From CAKZNE01 sp002695025 (GTDB taxonomy: Bacteria; Bacteroidota; Bacteroidia; Flavobacteriales; Schleiferiaceae), in NCBI GenBank assembly GCA_913043285.1, contig CAJWML010000014.1:1-64000 (forward strand): a DNA stretch of 64,000 nt, given 5' to 3'. Positions within the stretch are counted from its first letter, which is position 1, and every line of letters starts with the position of its first letter. The translations under genes were made by a program, and so were the position numbers. The notes beneath the pieces are model-generated. The model was not told the DNA's origin. It searched no databases and was given only the letters and a program-made list of their open reading frames with translations. Positions 23,984 to 32,705 of the stretch are shown here, one piece after another.

Positions 23984-24409
23984 CTAATTTATTTCAATTA
24001 CGTCCGGGGCTACCCACTGGGCAAAAGCACCGGGGCAAGAGCCACAGGCAGGAAAATTTACCGGATTGGCTGTAGAATAACATTCTACCTCACGTTGTAC
24101 TTCAATGCGGTTGCCACATTGTTGACAATCTTCATCCGCCATAGCTATGGCGCCAATGGCCCATTTATAGGTTGACGTACCACAGGGGCTTAACGTAACC
24201 GTAATCCCTGGCGGTATGCAATTTTCATCAGGATACGCAAAGCATACGGTGGAAGTTTCACAATCATACGCTTCCACATACTCTAAAAATACATAACAGG
24301 ATGAATTGTTAATAATGTGTACTGAGGTGGATTGTGCTGAAGCCTGAAAGGTAAAAAGACCAGAGCATAGTGCGAACAGGAAGGTCCTGTAGTTGAGTAA
24401 ACGTTTCAT
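23984..24409 (-). CDS. secreted Cys-rich hypothetical protein
   Basis: The 141-residue protein has a signal peptide (FLFALCSGLFTFQASAQ) and a mature part of about 115 residues with ten cysteines (SSCYVF, AYDCET, STVCFAY, ENCIPP, SPCGTS, DEDCQQCGN, EVECYS, FPACGSCPG), which in the periplasm would form disulfides. Family not recognised. It begins with a strand pattern (STSVHIINNSSCYVFLEYVEA) like small secreted domains in marine Flavobacteriales. It is a single-gene unit bounded by a strong terminator. Confidence 0.8.
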   Translation of the reverse strand: MKRLLNYRTFLFALCSGLFTFQASAQSTSVHIINNSSCYVFLEYVEAYDCETSTVCFAYPDENCIPPGITVTLSPCGTSTYKWAIGAIAMADEDCQQCGNRIEVQREVECYSTANPVNFPACGSCPGAFAQWVAPDVIEIN

Positions 24410-24587
24410 AATGTAGAGATTTTAAATGGTTCAATGCTTTAATATAGGAAAAACAATCCGGAAACAGGGTTTATCTATTGATAACTAAGCGTTAAGAAAA
24501 AATTTGTATTGAAGCCGGTTGACTAAAGAATGCCTTATGGCGGTTACATTACCAATAAAATAGTTTGGGAAGAAACACTATGTAACG

Positions 24588-24941
24588 TCAGGAAAGTAGT
24601 CGTTTTAAAACACGACACAACCTGTTAAAATTCATATAGTTATACTTTGTCCGGGCAATCTTAACTGGCCTAAGCTCTTTTTCTTTTGGAGTTCTGTTGT
24701 CAATGTAGTCGTGATGTCCAATTTCATCAGTTCTTCCTGTCAATACTATTTTCTTATTATCAAGCCATCGTGTTACCAACTCCGCCTCGGCCTTTACAAC
24801 ATCATAAACTTCATCAATCCTTTTGGCTTTTTGAGCATTTGTTAAGTGCTCCCAACTCTTCAATGTAAAAGCAAAGCCATATCCAAGTCCAAGGTTGTAG
24901 AGAAAGTTGTACCCAGTGCAATAAAGATCATAGGTAATCAT
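24588..24941 (-). CDS. hypothetical protein, 117 residues
   Basis: Not recognised. The protein is helical and basic, with no signal peptide: LKSWEHLTNAQKAKRIDEVYDVVKAEAELVTRWLDNKK is a long amphipathic helical part. Codon use is AT-rich compared with neighbours. It lies 6 bp downstream of another small gene (24948-25232), so the two look like a pair. Such AT-rich small pairs are often accessory genes, for example immunity or antitoxin genes, but nothing in the sequence proves it. Confidence 0.65.
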   Translation of the reverse strand: MITYDLYCTGYNFLYNLGLGYGFAFTLKSWEHLTNAQKAKRIDEVYDVVKAEAELVTRWLDNKKIVLTGRTDEIGHHDYIDNRTPKEKELRPVKIARTKYNYMNFNRLCRVLKRLLS

Positions 24942-24947
24942 TAGGGA

Positions 24948-25232
24948 TTACGTGAATTGTCCCGTGCGATCTATCAGATCATCGAGAATCTTTCTAAGCT
25001 TTCTTTCTTCAAGTATTCCAAAATCAAGGTGATGATTAATGATCTTACCCAATTCATGCTTGATATGCCTGGTTTTATAGTTGAGTGAGATAAGATCAAG
25101 GTAGGTCTCTTGATCTAAGAACTCCTCATGCTCTTTCTTACTATAAATCCAGGTTTCAAGATCAGATACCGGGATTTCATTATTATAGAGTTTGAAAAAT
25201 TCCAGTTGTATGTCCAATGGCAAATAGTGCAT
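24948..25232 (-). CDS. small hypothetical protein, immunity-like appearance
   Basis: The 94-residue acidic protein begins with LDIQLEFFKLYNNEIPVSDLETWIYSKKEHEEFLDQETYLDLISLNY. The pattern (short helix, ExWIY motif, two helices) recalls small helical proteins encoded as orphan immunity genes in Bacteroidota and Firmicutes, but I cannot name the family. It is cytoplasmic, AT-rich, and 6 bp upstream of 24588-24941 on the same strand. It lies just past the 3' end of the outer-membrane barrel gene (16 bp). Confidence 0.65.
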   Translation of the reverse strand: MHYLPLDIQLEFFKLYNNEIPVSDLETWIYSKKEHEEFLDQETYLDLISLNYKTRHIKHELGKIINHHLDFGILEERKLRKILDDLIDRTGQFT

Positions 25233-25247
25233 CGGAAATTTTTCTCT

Positions 25248-26498
25248 TCAGAAGATATAATAAGCCCCCACACCTACCGATGATCCGGTAAATACGCCTG
25301 GCAGGGCCCAGGCCAACAGGTTTTGAGAACCCAGCGCTATCCGGTAATGGCCGGCCAAAGTGAGTTCGTAGGCTGCACCTAAAGCTACCGTATTGAAACC
25401 TCCATAAGTAAGTTCGCTTCGTAACTTTTGGTTTTCACGGAACCTCCATACGGACCCTACTCCCAGGCGTGGGATATAAGCCGTTAGGTAGCGGTACTCC
25501 ACTAATCCGTAAAGTTCCTTCAGATATTTGGCGTTTGGGCAGGCTTTGGCAAAGCGCAAGGAAAGATGAAAGGGCATAAAAGCTGTATAAGCGTCCCGGG
25601 TATTGCTGAAGAGCCCGTTTTGTAAACGTTCACGTTCCGAAGTCACCAGGCTGTCGTTCAGGTCAAAGATATTTTCAAAATACGCGCCCTGAAAACGAAA
25701 GGAAGAATCCACCCGCGTTTCCTGTAATCCGGACCAGAAGATCACGCCCACATCCTCCAGTTGGATATCCAGGCGGTATTTCTTTTTCTTCAGGGGAATG
25801 CTGGTCTCAAAGCCGGTGGCAAAACCCAGTCCGCCAAAGGCAATGCCGTTTCCGGAACGGGTTTCTCTCAGCGTATAATCCAGTGCCGCATCAATGTATT
25901 CTCCATTGGGTTCGGTATAGATCTCCGCCTTGCTCACATTATAAGAGCTGTATTCATGGCCTATTACGATGCCCACATCCACCTTGTATGGCAGGGAATC
26001 ATGCACCGCCTCGTAACGGTATTTCAGGTTGGTGTACCACCAGCTCTCGTAGCGTGAAGGGCCCAGGTCTATGGTTTGATCCGCAAATTGTTTATTACCG
26101 AAAAGAGCCAGTGCCACGGCATTTTCAGTAAACCGCGCCCCGGTAAACAAGCGGTTTTCAATGCTAAAATAGCTACCGGGCTTATAAGCTCCCAGTATGT
26201 AGAAGCCAGGCTGTTCATAGGAAATATCCAGTTCCTGCGAATATCCAAAACGGATACCTCCAGCTGCTTTTGATACCATATCCTTTTTCATATCCTCTTC
26301 CAGAAAATCGGAAAGTGCCAGGTTCAGCATGGAGGAGAAAGGTACTTTGGAATTGGCCCCACCCAATTCGTAATGAATGCCCACTTCCGTGGGTTTGGCC
26401 TTTAAAGCCAGTATTTGCTGGTTGCTCAGCGTGTCTTTTTGAGCCGTTGCCAGGTGGCCTACCAGCAAAAAGATCACCGCGTACTTTAGTTTCTTCAT
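25248..26498 (-). CDS. DUF5723-like outer-membrane beta-barrel protein
   Basis: The 416-residue protein has a signal peptide (KLKYAVIFLLVGHLATAQ) and ends with an outer-membrane C-terminal strand (GVFTGSSVGVGAYYIF, terminal Phe). Alternating aromatic and polar strands (YSQELDISYEQPGFYILGAYKPG, LRFAKACPNAKYLKELYGLVEYRY) fit a barrel of the DUF5723 type. It overlaps the upstream large lipoprotein gene by 4 bp (ATGA), so translation is coupled. The lipoprotein-barrel pair mirrors the pair 28865-31821 on the other strand. Function unknown; a surface complex is likely. Confidence 0.85.
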   Translation of the reverse strand: MKKLKYAVIFLLVGHLATAQKDTLSNQQILALKAKPTEVGIHYELGGANSKVPFSSMLNLALSDFLEEDMKKDMVSKAAGGIRFGYSQELDISYEQPGFYILGAYKPGSYFSIENRLFTGARFTENAVALALFGNKQFADQTIDLGPSRYESWWYTNLKYRYEAVHDSLPYKVDVGIVIGHEYSSYNVSKAEIYTEPNGEYIDAALDYTLRETRSGNGIAFGGLGFATGFETSIPLKKKKYRLDIQLEDVGVIFWSGLQETRVDSSFRFQGAYFENIFDLNDSLVTSERERLQNGLFSNTRDAYTAFMPFHLSLRFAKACPNAKYLKELYGLVEYRYLTAYIPRLGVGSVWRFRENQKLRSELTYGGFNTVALGAAYELTLAGHYRIALGSQNLLAWALPGVFTGSSVGVGAYYIF

Positions 26499-28600
26499 TT
26501 GCCGGTTCTCAGTTTTAGGTCACCGGCCAGGGTAAGGTCCAGGTAGTTGTCATTGTAAAATTTAACGGGTCCCGGAAAATCGGGAGTGGAGAAGCGTGCT
26601 TCAAATACTATAAAGTGGCAATCCTTTAATAAACCTATTTTTTCAGCGGTAAGAGGGTAGTGCGTTTGGCTTTTTACCGGCTGGCTCACCCTTTGATTGG
26701 CGTCCAGTTGGGCAGGATCCAGTAGTTCCGAAGAGGTAAGTTCCCCAATACGGCTACCGTCCTGGTCCAGCAGTATCATATCCACACCAACCGAAAAAGG
26801 AAAAGCATTGTTACCGATCAGTACCAGCTCCCCTGATTGTAATTGATCGTTGGGATCAAGCCCGGCATAACTGAACGTACTGGTATCGCGGAACAGCAGG
26901 TTTTGGAAAGCCATGTTCATCGGTATCTCGGTAGAGAGGTAAGCCGAGATCCCATAATCCCGGTAAATAAACTGGTCAAATACATAAACCGGTAGGTTGC
27001 CGTTCAGGTAAGCATTCAGGTCCAGCTCCATGATATCGGGTTGCGACTCCAATAGCTCGGCAATATTGCTATTGCTGGTATTGATAGGTATCTGCAGCAG
27101 CCCGGGTGTGGGGCGGTCTCCGGGTTTATTTTCCGTAGCAGCGGGTATTTCCAGGTCCTGGCCCAGCAAGGTCCAGGTGATATTCTGCCCGGGCGAAGAA
27201 TTTTTGCGGGTACTTAGCTCGTTGAATACCGTAACCAAGGGTGCCCCAATATAACTTTCAACCTCCAGGTTGAGCGATACATCCTCCAGCTTAAGCTGTT
27301 CGGCCTCAGTGAGGATATCAAACAGTTGCACAGCACTGCTTTCCTGCAATTGCAGGGTATCCTTGCCAAGGTACCCGTAACTGCGGGATGCCAGAAGCCC
27401 AATGATGCCGGTTTTCAGGAAAACACTGTCCTGCAGCGAAAGGGTAATGAGGTTGCCGGAAGAATCTATCCGCGCATTGGTTTCGGTATAAAAAGTATTG
27501 TACAGCCCGCTGCCCGGCTCCCCGGTAAGGTCAACGGTATAGCCAGAAATATCCTTTTCCGCCCGATGAGTGGCAAAGCTTCCCGCTGCGGCAGCCGGCA
27601 CAATTTCATTAAAGCCCAGGGCAGTACCGTTGTTTAACGCGGAGGGAATATTGTATTCCAAAACTATTTTGTCCTCAATGGTGCTGGTAGCATCTATAAA
27701 CATCTTACCGCTCTCTACTACCATGTGGGTAAGTTGGCCCGGAAAGTTCTCGATCTCCGTATTTTCCGTTTGCTCAAGCAGAACCTGGTTAGGGAATATG
27801 GCTGTGGCCTGTACGGGGTCCAGTTTTTTGATGGTTACGGTAATATCCAGTACATCACTGGTGTCAATGGGTACATCCACACCCATGCTACCGGGTGAGT
27901 CAATATTCTGGATAGTAGCGCGGATCTTTCCTTCCACCACGATGTTGTTGGTGAGTTGTACAGAATCTGCGTACAGGGAATTAGGGGCGATGGAAGCCAC
28001 GGTGCGGTTCATGATGTCCGGCCCACCGCTCAGGTTTTTAATGCTGTACTGGAAATTGGTGATCTCCACCGGGAATTCATTGAATATCTTAACCACCAGC
28101 CAGCCGTCCTGTAGGGTCATACTCTCAAAGTACTGGCTGGCATCCAGGGTAAAACCATAGGGCCCGAAACCATCCAATGGGGGCACGGCCGCATCACTGC
28201 CATTATTGATCACCACAATAGCCCCGGCTGCTCCTGATCTTAAAGCCAGTTTTCCCATGGAAATGGAATTTTGCACAACGCGGGTACCCAGGTTGATATT
28301 CTGGAGCTTAACCGTATTGAAGAAGTCCTTATTAAAGCTCTCGTTGATCCTTTCAAATTTGAAATCTGCCAGCTTATGGCGGTAAACAATATGGATTAGC
28401 CCGTCACTGGAACTTTGGAGCAGGGAATCTTCTACCATATCATTGATATCCAGACGGGAGTTTAAGATAGGGGTTAAAGCGTCCACGTCCCATTGAGCAG
28501 GGTCGCGGTCGGGCCGGCATGCACCTAAAAATAAAGTACTTATAATCAGCGCCTGGCGGAAAAAAATGAATAAACGGGATATAGAGGTCATCAATGGCAA
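26495..28600 (-). CDS. large lipoprotein, paralogous to 28865-30394
   Basis: 701 residues (ATG 28600; a second ATG at 28591 is equally good) with a lipoprotein signal ending STLFLGAC. The mature start (ALTPILNSRLDINDMVEDSLLQSSSDGLIHIVYRH) matches the start of the divergent lipoprotein at 28865 (DIQLSPGLVVPLVNAHLTLGDLVKEDSL...LISISYRE), and later segments (NSISMGKLALRSGAAGAIVV, FPVEITNFQYSIKNLSGG) also look related. The rest appears beta-rich, with repeated Ig-like strands. It is probably an outer-membrane-anchored partner of the barrel encoded just downstream. The two divergent lipoprotein genes share a 264-bp intergenic region. Confidence 0.88.
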   Translation of the reverse strand: MPLMTSISRLFIFFRQALIISTLFLGACRPDRDPAQWDVDALTPILNSRLDINDMVEDSLLQSSSDGLIHIVYRHKLADFKFERINESFNKDFFNTVKLQNINLGTRVVQNSISMGKLALRSGAAGAIVVINNGSDAAVPPLDGFGPYGFTLDASQYFESMTLQDGWLVVKIFNEFPVEITNFQYSIKNLSGGPDIMNRTVASIAPNSLYADSVQLTNNIVVEGKIRATIQNIDSPGSMGVDVPIDTSDVLDITVTIKKLDPVQATAIFPNQVLLEQTENTEIENFPGQLTHMVVESGKMFIDATSTIEDKIVLEYNIPSALNNGTALGFNEIVPAAAAGSFATHRAEKDISGYTVDLTGEPGSGLYNTFYTETNARIDSSGNLITLSLQDSVFLKTGIIGLLASRSYGYLGKDTLQLQESSAVQLFDILTEAEQLKLEDVSLNLEVESYIGAPLVTVFNELSTRKNSSPGQNITWTLLGQDLEIPAATENKPGDRPTPGLLQIPINTSNSNIAELLESQPDIMELDLNAYLNGNLPVYVFDQFIYRDYGISAYLSTEIPMNMAFQNLLFRDTSTFSYAGLDPNDQLQSGELVLIGNNAFPFSVGVDMILLDQDGSRIGELTSSELLDPAQLDANQRVSQPVKSQTHYPLTAEKIGLLKDCHFIVFEARFSTPDFPGPVKFYNDNYLDLTLAGDLKLRTGK

Positions 28601-28816
28601 ATTAATAAAGAAAATACATATTCTGACTTTCCCTTGCTAAATAGAACATTGACTTGCAATTTGGGCCGGTTAACTAAAAAATTATGGCAAATTTACCGGA
28701 GCCTTAGGATATTTATCTATAGATCAATTATTTTTGAACGCGATAAATCATAACAAGCACCAAATTATTTAGCCATTGCCTCGATTTTTACTGTAGAGTG
28801 GCTATAGAAAAGAAGA

Positions 28817-28846
28817 TTGCGTGATTATGGTTCACGAATAACTTTA
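28817..28846 (+). promoter_or_regulatory. Bacteroidota-type promoter of the plus-strand lipoprotein unit
   Basis: TTG (28817-28819) is 19 bp from TAACTTTA (28839-28846), one base off the -33/-7 consensus. Transcription would start near 28853, about 12 nt before the chosen ATG at 28865. This supports that start over an upstream in-frame start at 28817. Confidence 0.7.
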
Positions 28847-28864
28847 AACAAACGGCAAAGGTTC

Positions 28865-30394
28865 ATGAAGGTGAAAAAGATTTTATACGCGGCTATCGGT
28901 GGATTCGCTTTGTTAGGGTGTTCCCGTGATAAAGTGGATTTTGACTTGTTGAAGGATATCCAGCTAAGCCCTGGATTAGTGGTGCCTTTGGTAAACGCCC
29001 ACCTTACACTGGGCGACCTGGTTAAAGAAGATTCTCTGATCAATATAGGTCCGGATAACCTGATCAGTATTTCATACCGTGAAGACAGCCTCTTCGGGTT
29101 TAGTGCTCTTGAATTTGTGGAGATACCCGATCAGGATCCCACCCCGGTTCCCGTTAAAGTAGGAGATCCTCCCTTTGAAGTAGGCATTGCCTTAGGCACC
29201 CTGGCTGGTTCTGAACTGAATACGGCTCTGTTTGATCAGGGAGTACTTCGCTACAGTGTGCAAACCTTGCTTCCTGTTACTACGGATGTGGAGTTTACCC
29301 TTACGTTCCTCAATGCAACGCGCAATGGAAGTATGTTCCAGCATACGTTCACTTTACCAGCCTTATCCACTTCTTTTGAAGATTCCCTGGATATTTCAGG
29401 TATCAGTTTTGACCTTAGCAACGGTGGCACCGAGATCAACTACCTTGGCCTTAAGATGGAAATTACCGATCCGGGCCTTGCTCCTCCCGGGCAGGATTTC
29501 CTGAATTCTGTCCAGCTTTCCGGTTTAAAAGTGGCCCAGGCCGATGGTTTTTTCGGCCAGAAGGTCATCAACATTCCCAACGGAGATTTTGATTTTGATA
29601 TTTCAGCCCTTAAAGATCTTACCGATGGGTTGTACCTCGCTAATCCTACCATTCGTTTGATCACCGCCAGTTCTATGGGAGTAGGGCTTAAGTTCAAGCC
29701 TGATTTTTTTGGTGTGAACGGAACTGGAACGGTAGCTGGCCTGGAAGCTTCCGAGTACCGCATTGCTCAGGCAGGTTCCAGCTCCATAATGGATACCACC
29801 ATCATTACCATTGATAAATCAAATTCTGAAATAGTTGATTTTCTGGCCATACTGCCTAAGCTCATCACTTATGGAGGGCAGGCGCAGCTTAACCCTGACG
29901 GCCCTGGATCGGTGAGCAACTTTATTACCAAGGACGCCCGTATGAATATAGGTCTTCAGGTGGATATTCCGCTGGAGATCACCGCTAAAGATATGCGTAT
30001 TGAAGAGGTGATCAATGATGTAAAGATCAGCAACAGTGACAATCCGGATGCTATCGAATCATTAATCCTTTTCTTCCGTACTCGCAATGGTTTTCCCTTT
30101 GATGTGGATATGGATATTGACTTTATGGATGAGAATGACCAGGTTTTGGAAACCGTAAATATTCCCTTACTGGATGCTGCTCCTGTAAACAGTAATGGCA
30201 GGGCGGTAACGCCTACCGAATCTACGTATGATGTGGTATTTGAGAAAGGCGATATTGAAGGCCTTCTCGCAGCCAGAAAGATCCGTATCATAGGTAGACT
30301 GAGCACTACCAACAATGGCCAGGATGTGGTAAAGATGTTTACCGATTACGATCTGGATGTACAGATTGCTACCCAAACTAAAGTGAACTACTAA
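28865..30394 (+). CDS. lipoprotein, partner of the DUF5723 barrel
   Basis: 509 residues from ATG at 28865, chosen for the lipoprotein signal MKVKKILYAAIGGFALLGC and the promoter just upstream. The mature protein is beta-rich, with repeated segments of about 100 residues: VEFTLTFLNATRNGSMFQHTFTLPAL, LGLKMEITDPGLAPPGQ, GFPFDVDMDIDFMDENDQVLETVNIPLLDAAP. It is related to the divergent lipoprotein 26495-28600 at the N-terminus. It lies 11 bp upstream of the DUF5723 gene, so the two form an operon. Role unknown; probably a surface or periplasmic subunit of a barrel complex. Confidence 0.88.
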   Translation: MKVKKILYAAIGGFALLGCSRDKVDFDLLKDIQLSPGLVVPLVNAHLTLGDLVKEDSLINIGPDNLISISYREDSLFGFSALEFVEIPDQDPTPVPVKVGDPPFEVGIALGTLAGSELNTALFDQGVLRYSVQTLLPVTTDVEFTLTFLNATRNGSMFQHTFTLPALSTSFEDSLDISGISFDLSNGGTEINYLGLKMEITDPGLAPPGQDFLNSVQLSGLKVAQADGFFGQKVINIPNGDFDFDISALKDLTDGLYLANPTIRLITASSMGVGLKFKPDFFGVNGTGTVAGLEASEYRIAQAGSSSIMDTTIITIDKSNSEIVDFLAILPKLITYGGQAQLNPDGPGSVSNFITKDARMNIGLQVDIPLEITAKDMRIEEVINDVKISNSDNPDAIESLILFFRTRNGFPFDVDMDIDFMDENDQVLETVNIPLLDAAPVNSNGRAVTPTESTYDVVFEKGDIEGLLAARKIRIIGRLSTTNNGQDVVKMFTDYDLDVQIATQTKVNY

Positions 30395-30405
30395 GCCTCG
30401 GAACT

Positions 30406-31821
30406 ATGAAGAATTGGATACAGACTTTAGCTTTTGTTCTTGTTTCTGTGGCCGCTGTGGCCCAAAGCAACCTTACCCTCTATAATTTTAATGCCATTCC
30501 CCAGTCTCTGCATACCAACCCGGCTTATCCCCAGCAAACAAAGATCTGGGTAGGTATACCGGTACTGTCAGGAGTTCATTTTCACTTTCATAACAATGGC
30601 TTTAAACTGGTGGACCTCCTGGCTACGGGCAGTGATGTGAATCAGAATATTGATAATATCATCAATAACCTGGATGAGAAGAGCCACTTGGCGCTTACCC
30701 AGAATGTAGACCTCCTGGGCATCGGCTTCAAAATGGGTAAAGGGTTTTTCACCATGGGAGCGCAGCAGGTGGTGGATTTCCGTATGGATTACCCGGTAGA
30801 CCTGCTGAAGCTGGTTCGTTACGGTAATGACCAGTACATCGGCCAATCCCTTAACATAAACCAGTTTGATTATGAAACCCTCGTACGCACCAATTTTTAC
30901 CTGGGTTACCAGCATTCCCTTATGGACGACAGGCTGAGTATTGGTGGGCGTATCAAATATATTATTGGCCAGCAACATTCGTACGTAGAACGTATGAACG
31001 CTGAGATCAATACCAATGACGATGGCTTTGAACTGGACATTAAAACCGATATACTCATCCGTACGGCAGGAGTTTCCAGCCTTCTTGACAATACCTTCGG
31101 AGATAATCTCATGGGAAATGTGTTGCCTCAGAACAGCGGATTTGCCGGTGATTTGGGCGTGTTTTACCGGATCAATGATAAAATTGATGTTTCGGGCAGT
31201 GTGATAGACCTGGGCTTGATTAAATGGACAGCCAATACCCGCGATTATGTAAGTAATGGGCAGTTTGTTTACGATGGTATTGATGCAGACCTTTCCAATG
31301 GAGATCTGGAAGGGTCGCTGAAGGAAACCCAGGACAGCCTTAAAGAAGCCTTTGATTTTAAGGAAGTGGATGGTGAAAGCTATTCACGCTGGTTAAGTCC
31401 ACGCCTGTTTGTGGGAGGTAATTACCACTTTACCGATAAACATGCGGTAGGAGCGCTTTACCACGCCCGTATGTGGAACGGAGAGATGTTCCATGATGTA
31501 AGTTTCAATTACCAGGGACGCTGGTCGCGGATCTTCCAGTTTATAGCTTCCTATTCAGTTATTAACGGAACCTACAATAACGTAGGAGCGGGCTTTGACC
31601 TGAAGCTTGGTCCTGTGCAGTTATACGTGCTTTCGGATAATATATTGGGAGCCATGATGTATGAGAACCTGCAGACCACCAATGTACGCCTGGGTATAAA
31701 CCTTGCCTTTTACGGCAAAAAGGATAAAAAGCCTGAAAATACGCCATTGACAAATCCGGTAGTTCCGGTTCCCGCAACGGATGATGCCGGTTCTGTACCT
31801 GATAATGACGATAACAACTAG
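30406..31821 (+). CDS. DUF5723 outer-membrane protein
   Basis: The 471-residue protein has a signal peptide (IQTLAFVLVSVAAVAQ) and the DUF5723 start (LYNFNAIPQSLHTNPAYPQQ), followed by barrel strands (GIGFKMGKGFFTMGAQQVVDFRMDYP, RTNFYLGYQHSLMDDRLSIGGRIKYI, FDLKLGPVQLYVLSDNI). DUF5723 proteins are outer-membrane proteins of unknown role in Bacteroidota. A Pro/Asp-rich tail (PLTNPVVPVPATDDAGSVPDNDDNN) follows the last strand. It lies between a lipoprotein gene (11 bp upstream) and a second lipoprotein gene (36 bp downstream), so the three probably form one operon. Confidence 0.9.
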   Translation: MKNWIQTLAFVLVSVAAVAQSNLTLYNFNAIPQSLHTNPAYPQQTKIWVGIPVLSGVHFHFHNNGFKLVDLLATGSDVNQNIDNIINNLDEKSHLALTQNVDLLGIGFKMGKGFFTMGAQQVVDFRMDYPVDLLKLVRYGNDQYIGQSLNINQFDYETLVRTNFYLGYQHSLMDDRLSIGGRIKYIIGQQHSYVERMNAEINTNDDGFELDIKTDILIRTAGVSSLLDNTFGDNLMGNVLPQNSGFAGDLGVFYRINDKIDVSGSVIDLGLIKWTANTRDYVSNGQFVYDGIDADLSNGDLEGSLKETQDSLKEAFDFKEVDGESYSRWLSPRLFVGGNYHFTDKHAVGALYHARMWNGEMFHDVSFNYQGRWSRIFQFIASYSVINGTYNNVGAGFDLKLGPVQLYVLSDNILGAMMYENLQTTNVRLGINLAFYGKKDKKPENTPLTNPVVPVPATDDAGSVPDNDDNN

Positions 31822-31857
31822 TACTAACGAACACACTTTTAACTAAATCTCAACACA

Positions 31858-32688
31858 ATGAAGAAAGTTGTTTTTAATTCACTTTTGATTGCTTCACTGG
31901 CCGCTATGGTTGCCTGTGATGAAGAAGATCCATTAGGTACTGACGGTTCAGCCGAAGCCAAATTAGGCGAGTACTACCTGGAAGCCGAATCAATTGTTTC
32001 CTACCTCTATAATATTAGTGATCGTGCGTATAACGATTCAACTTTTAACGCTTCAGATTCTACTGCAATATGGGGTATTCCGGTGGTGGCAACTCCTGCC
32101 TCCGCTATGGAATTCCGTTTTGGTAACGGTATTACCGGTAATGACGGTATTACCCGCAAAGGAATGATAATGGTGACCGAAAACGGTGACTTTAACAGTA
32201 ATGGTAGTCTTACCCTTAATTTCCAGAACTTCAGGGTTGATGACAAGAAAATAGGAGGTCCCAATACCAGCATGTCCATCAGTAACTCCGGTAACGGAAC
32301 TTTTGGGGTGAGCGTTACGGATTTTTCCGTGAACGATGAATTCACTTACAGTGGTTCAAAAAACATCACCTGGAATACCGGTCAGAGTACCTCCACAGAA
32401 GCAGATGACAACTACAATGTTGGCGGTAGCTTTAGCGGTACCGAATCAGCTACAGGAAACAGCATTTCCGGTAATCTTACGGAAGCACTGGTATACGATC
32501 GTAGCTGTGCCTATGGGGTGGTTTCCGGTTTGGTTGATTTCACACTGGCTGGTGATAGTACTCTTGTTGCCAACAGCGGCAGCGTTGACTTTAAAAAAGA
32601 TGACGGCTGCAAAAATGCGGCTGTGATTACCATCAATACGGAAAGCGGTGGTAAACTGGTATTCCCTAAAACCTTTAATGGTTTTTAA
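31858..32688 (+). CDS. lipoprotein with Ser/Thr/Asn-rich beta region
   Basis: The 276-residue protein has a lipoprotein signal (FNSLLIASLAAMVAC) followed by acidic DEEDPLG. The mature part is low in charge and rich in Gly, Asn, Ser and Thr (FGNGITGNDGITRKG, ISNSGNGTFGVSVTDFSVND), typical of secreted beta-structures, and ends DFKKDDGCKNAAVITINTESGGKLVFPKTFNGF with one Cys pair (C.. of YDRSCAYG and DDGCKN). Family not recognised. It follows the DUF5723 gene by 36 bp on the same strand, suggesting it is the third member of that operon. Confidence 0.85.
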   Translation: MKKVVFNSLLIASLAAMVACDEEDPLGTDGSAEAKLGEYYLEAESIVSYLYNISDRAYNDSTFNASDSTAIWGIPVVATPASAMEFRFGNGITGNDGITRKGMIMVTENGDFNSNGSLTLNFQNFRVDDKKIGGPNTSMSISNSGNGTFGVSVTDFSVNDEFTYSGSKNITWNTGQSTSTEADDNYNVGGSFSGTESATGNSISGNLTEALVYDRSCAYGVVSGLVDFTLAGDSTLVANSGSVDFKKDDGCKNAAVITINTESGGKLVFPKTFNGF

Positions 32689-32705
32689 GCAAAACGGGTA
32701 ATACC

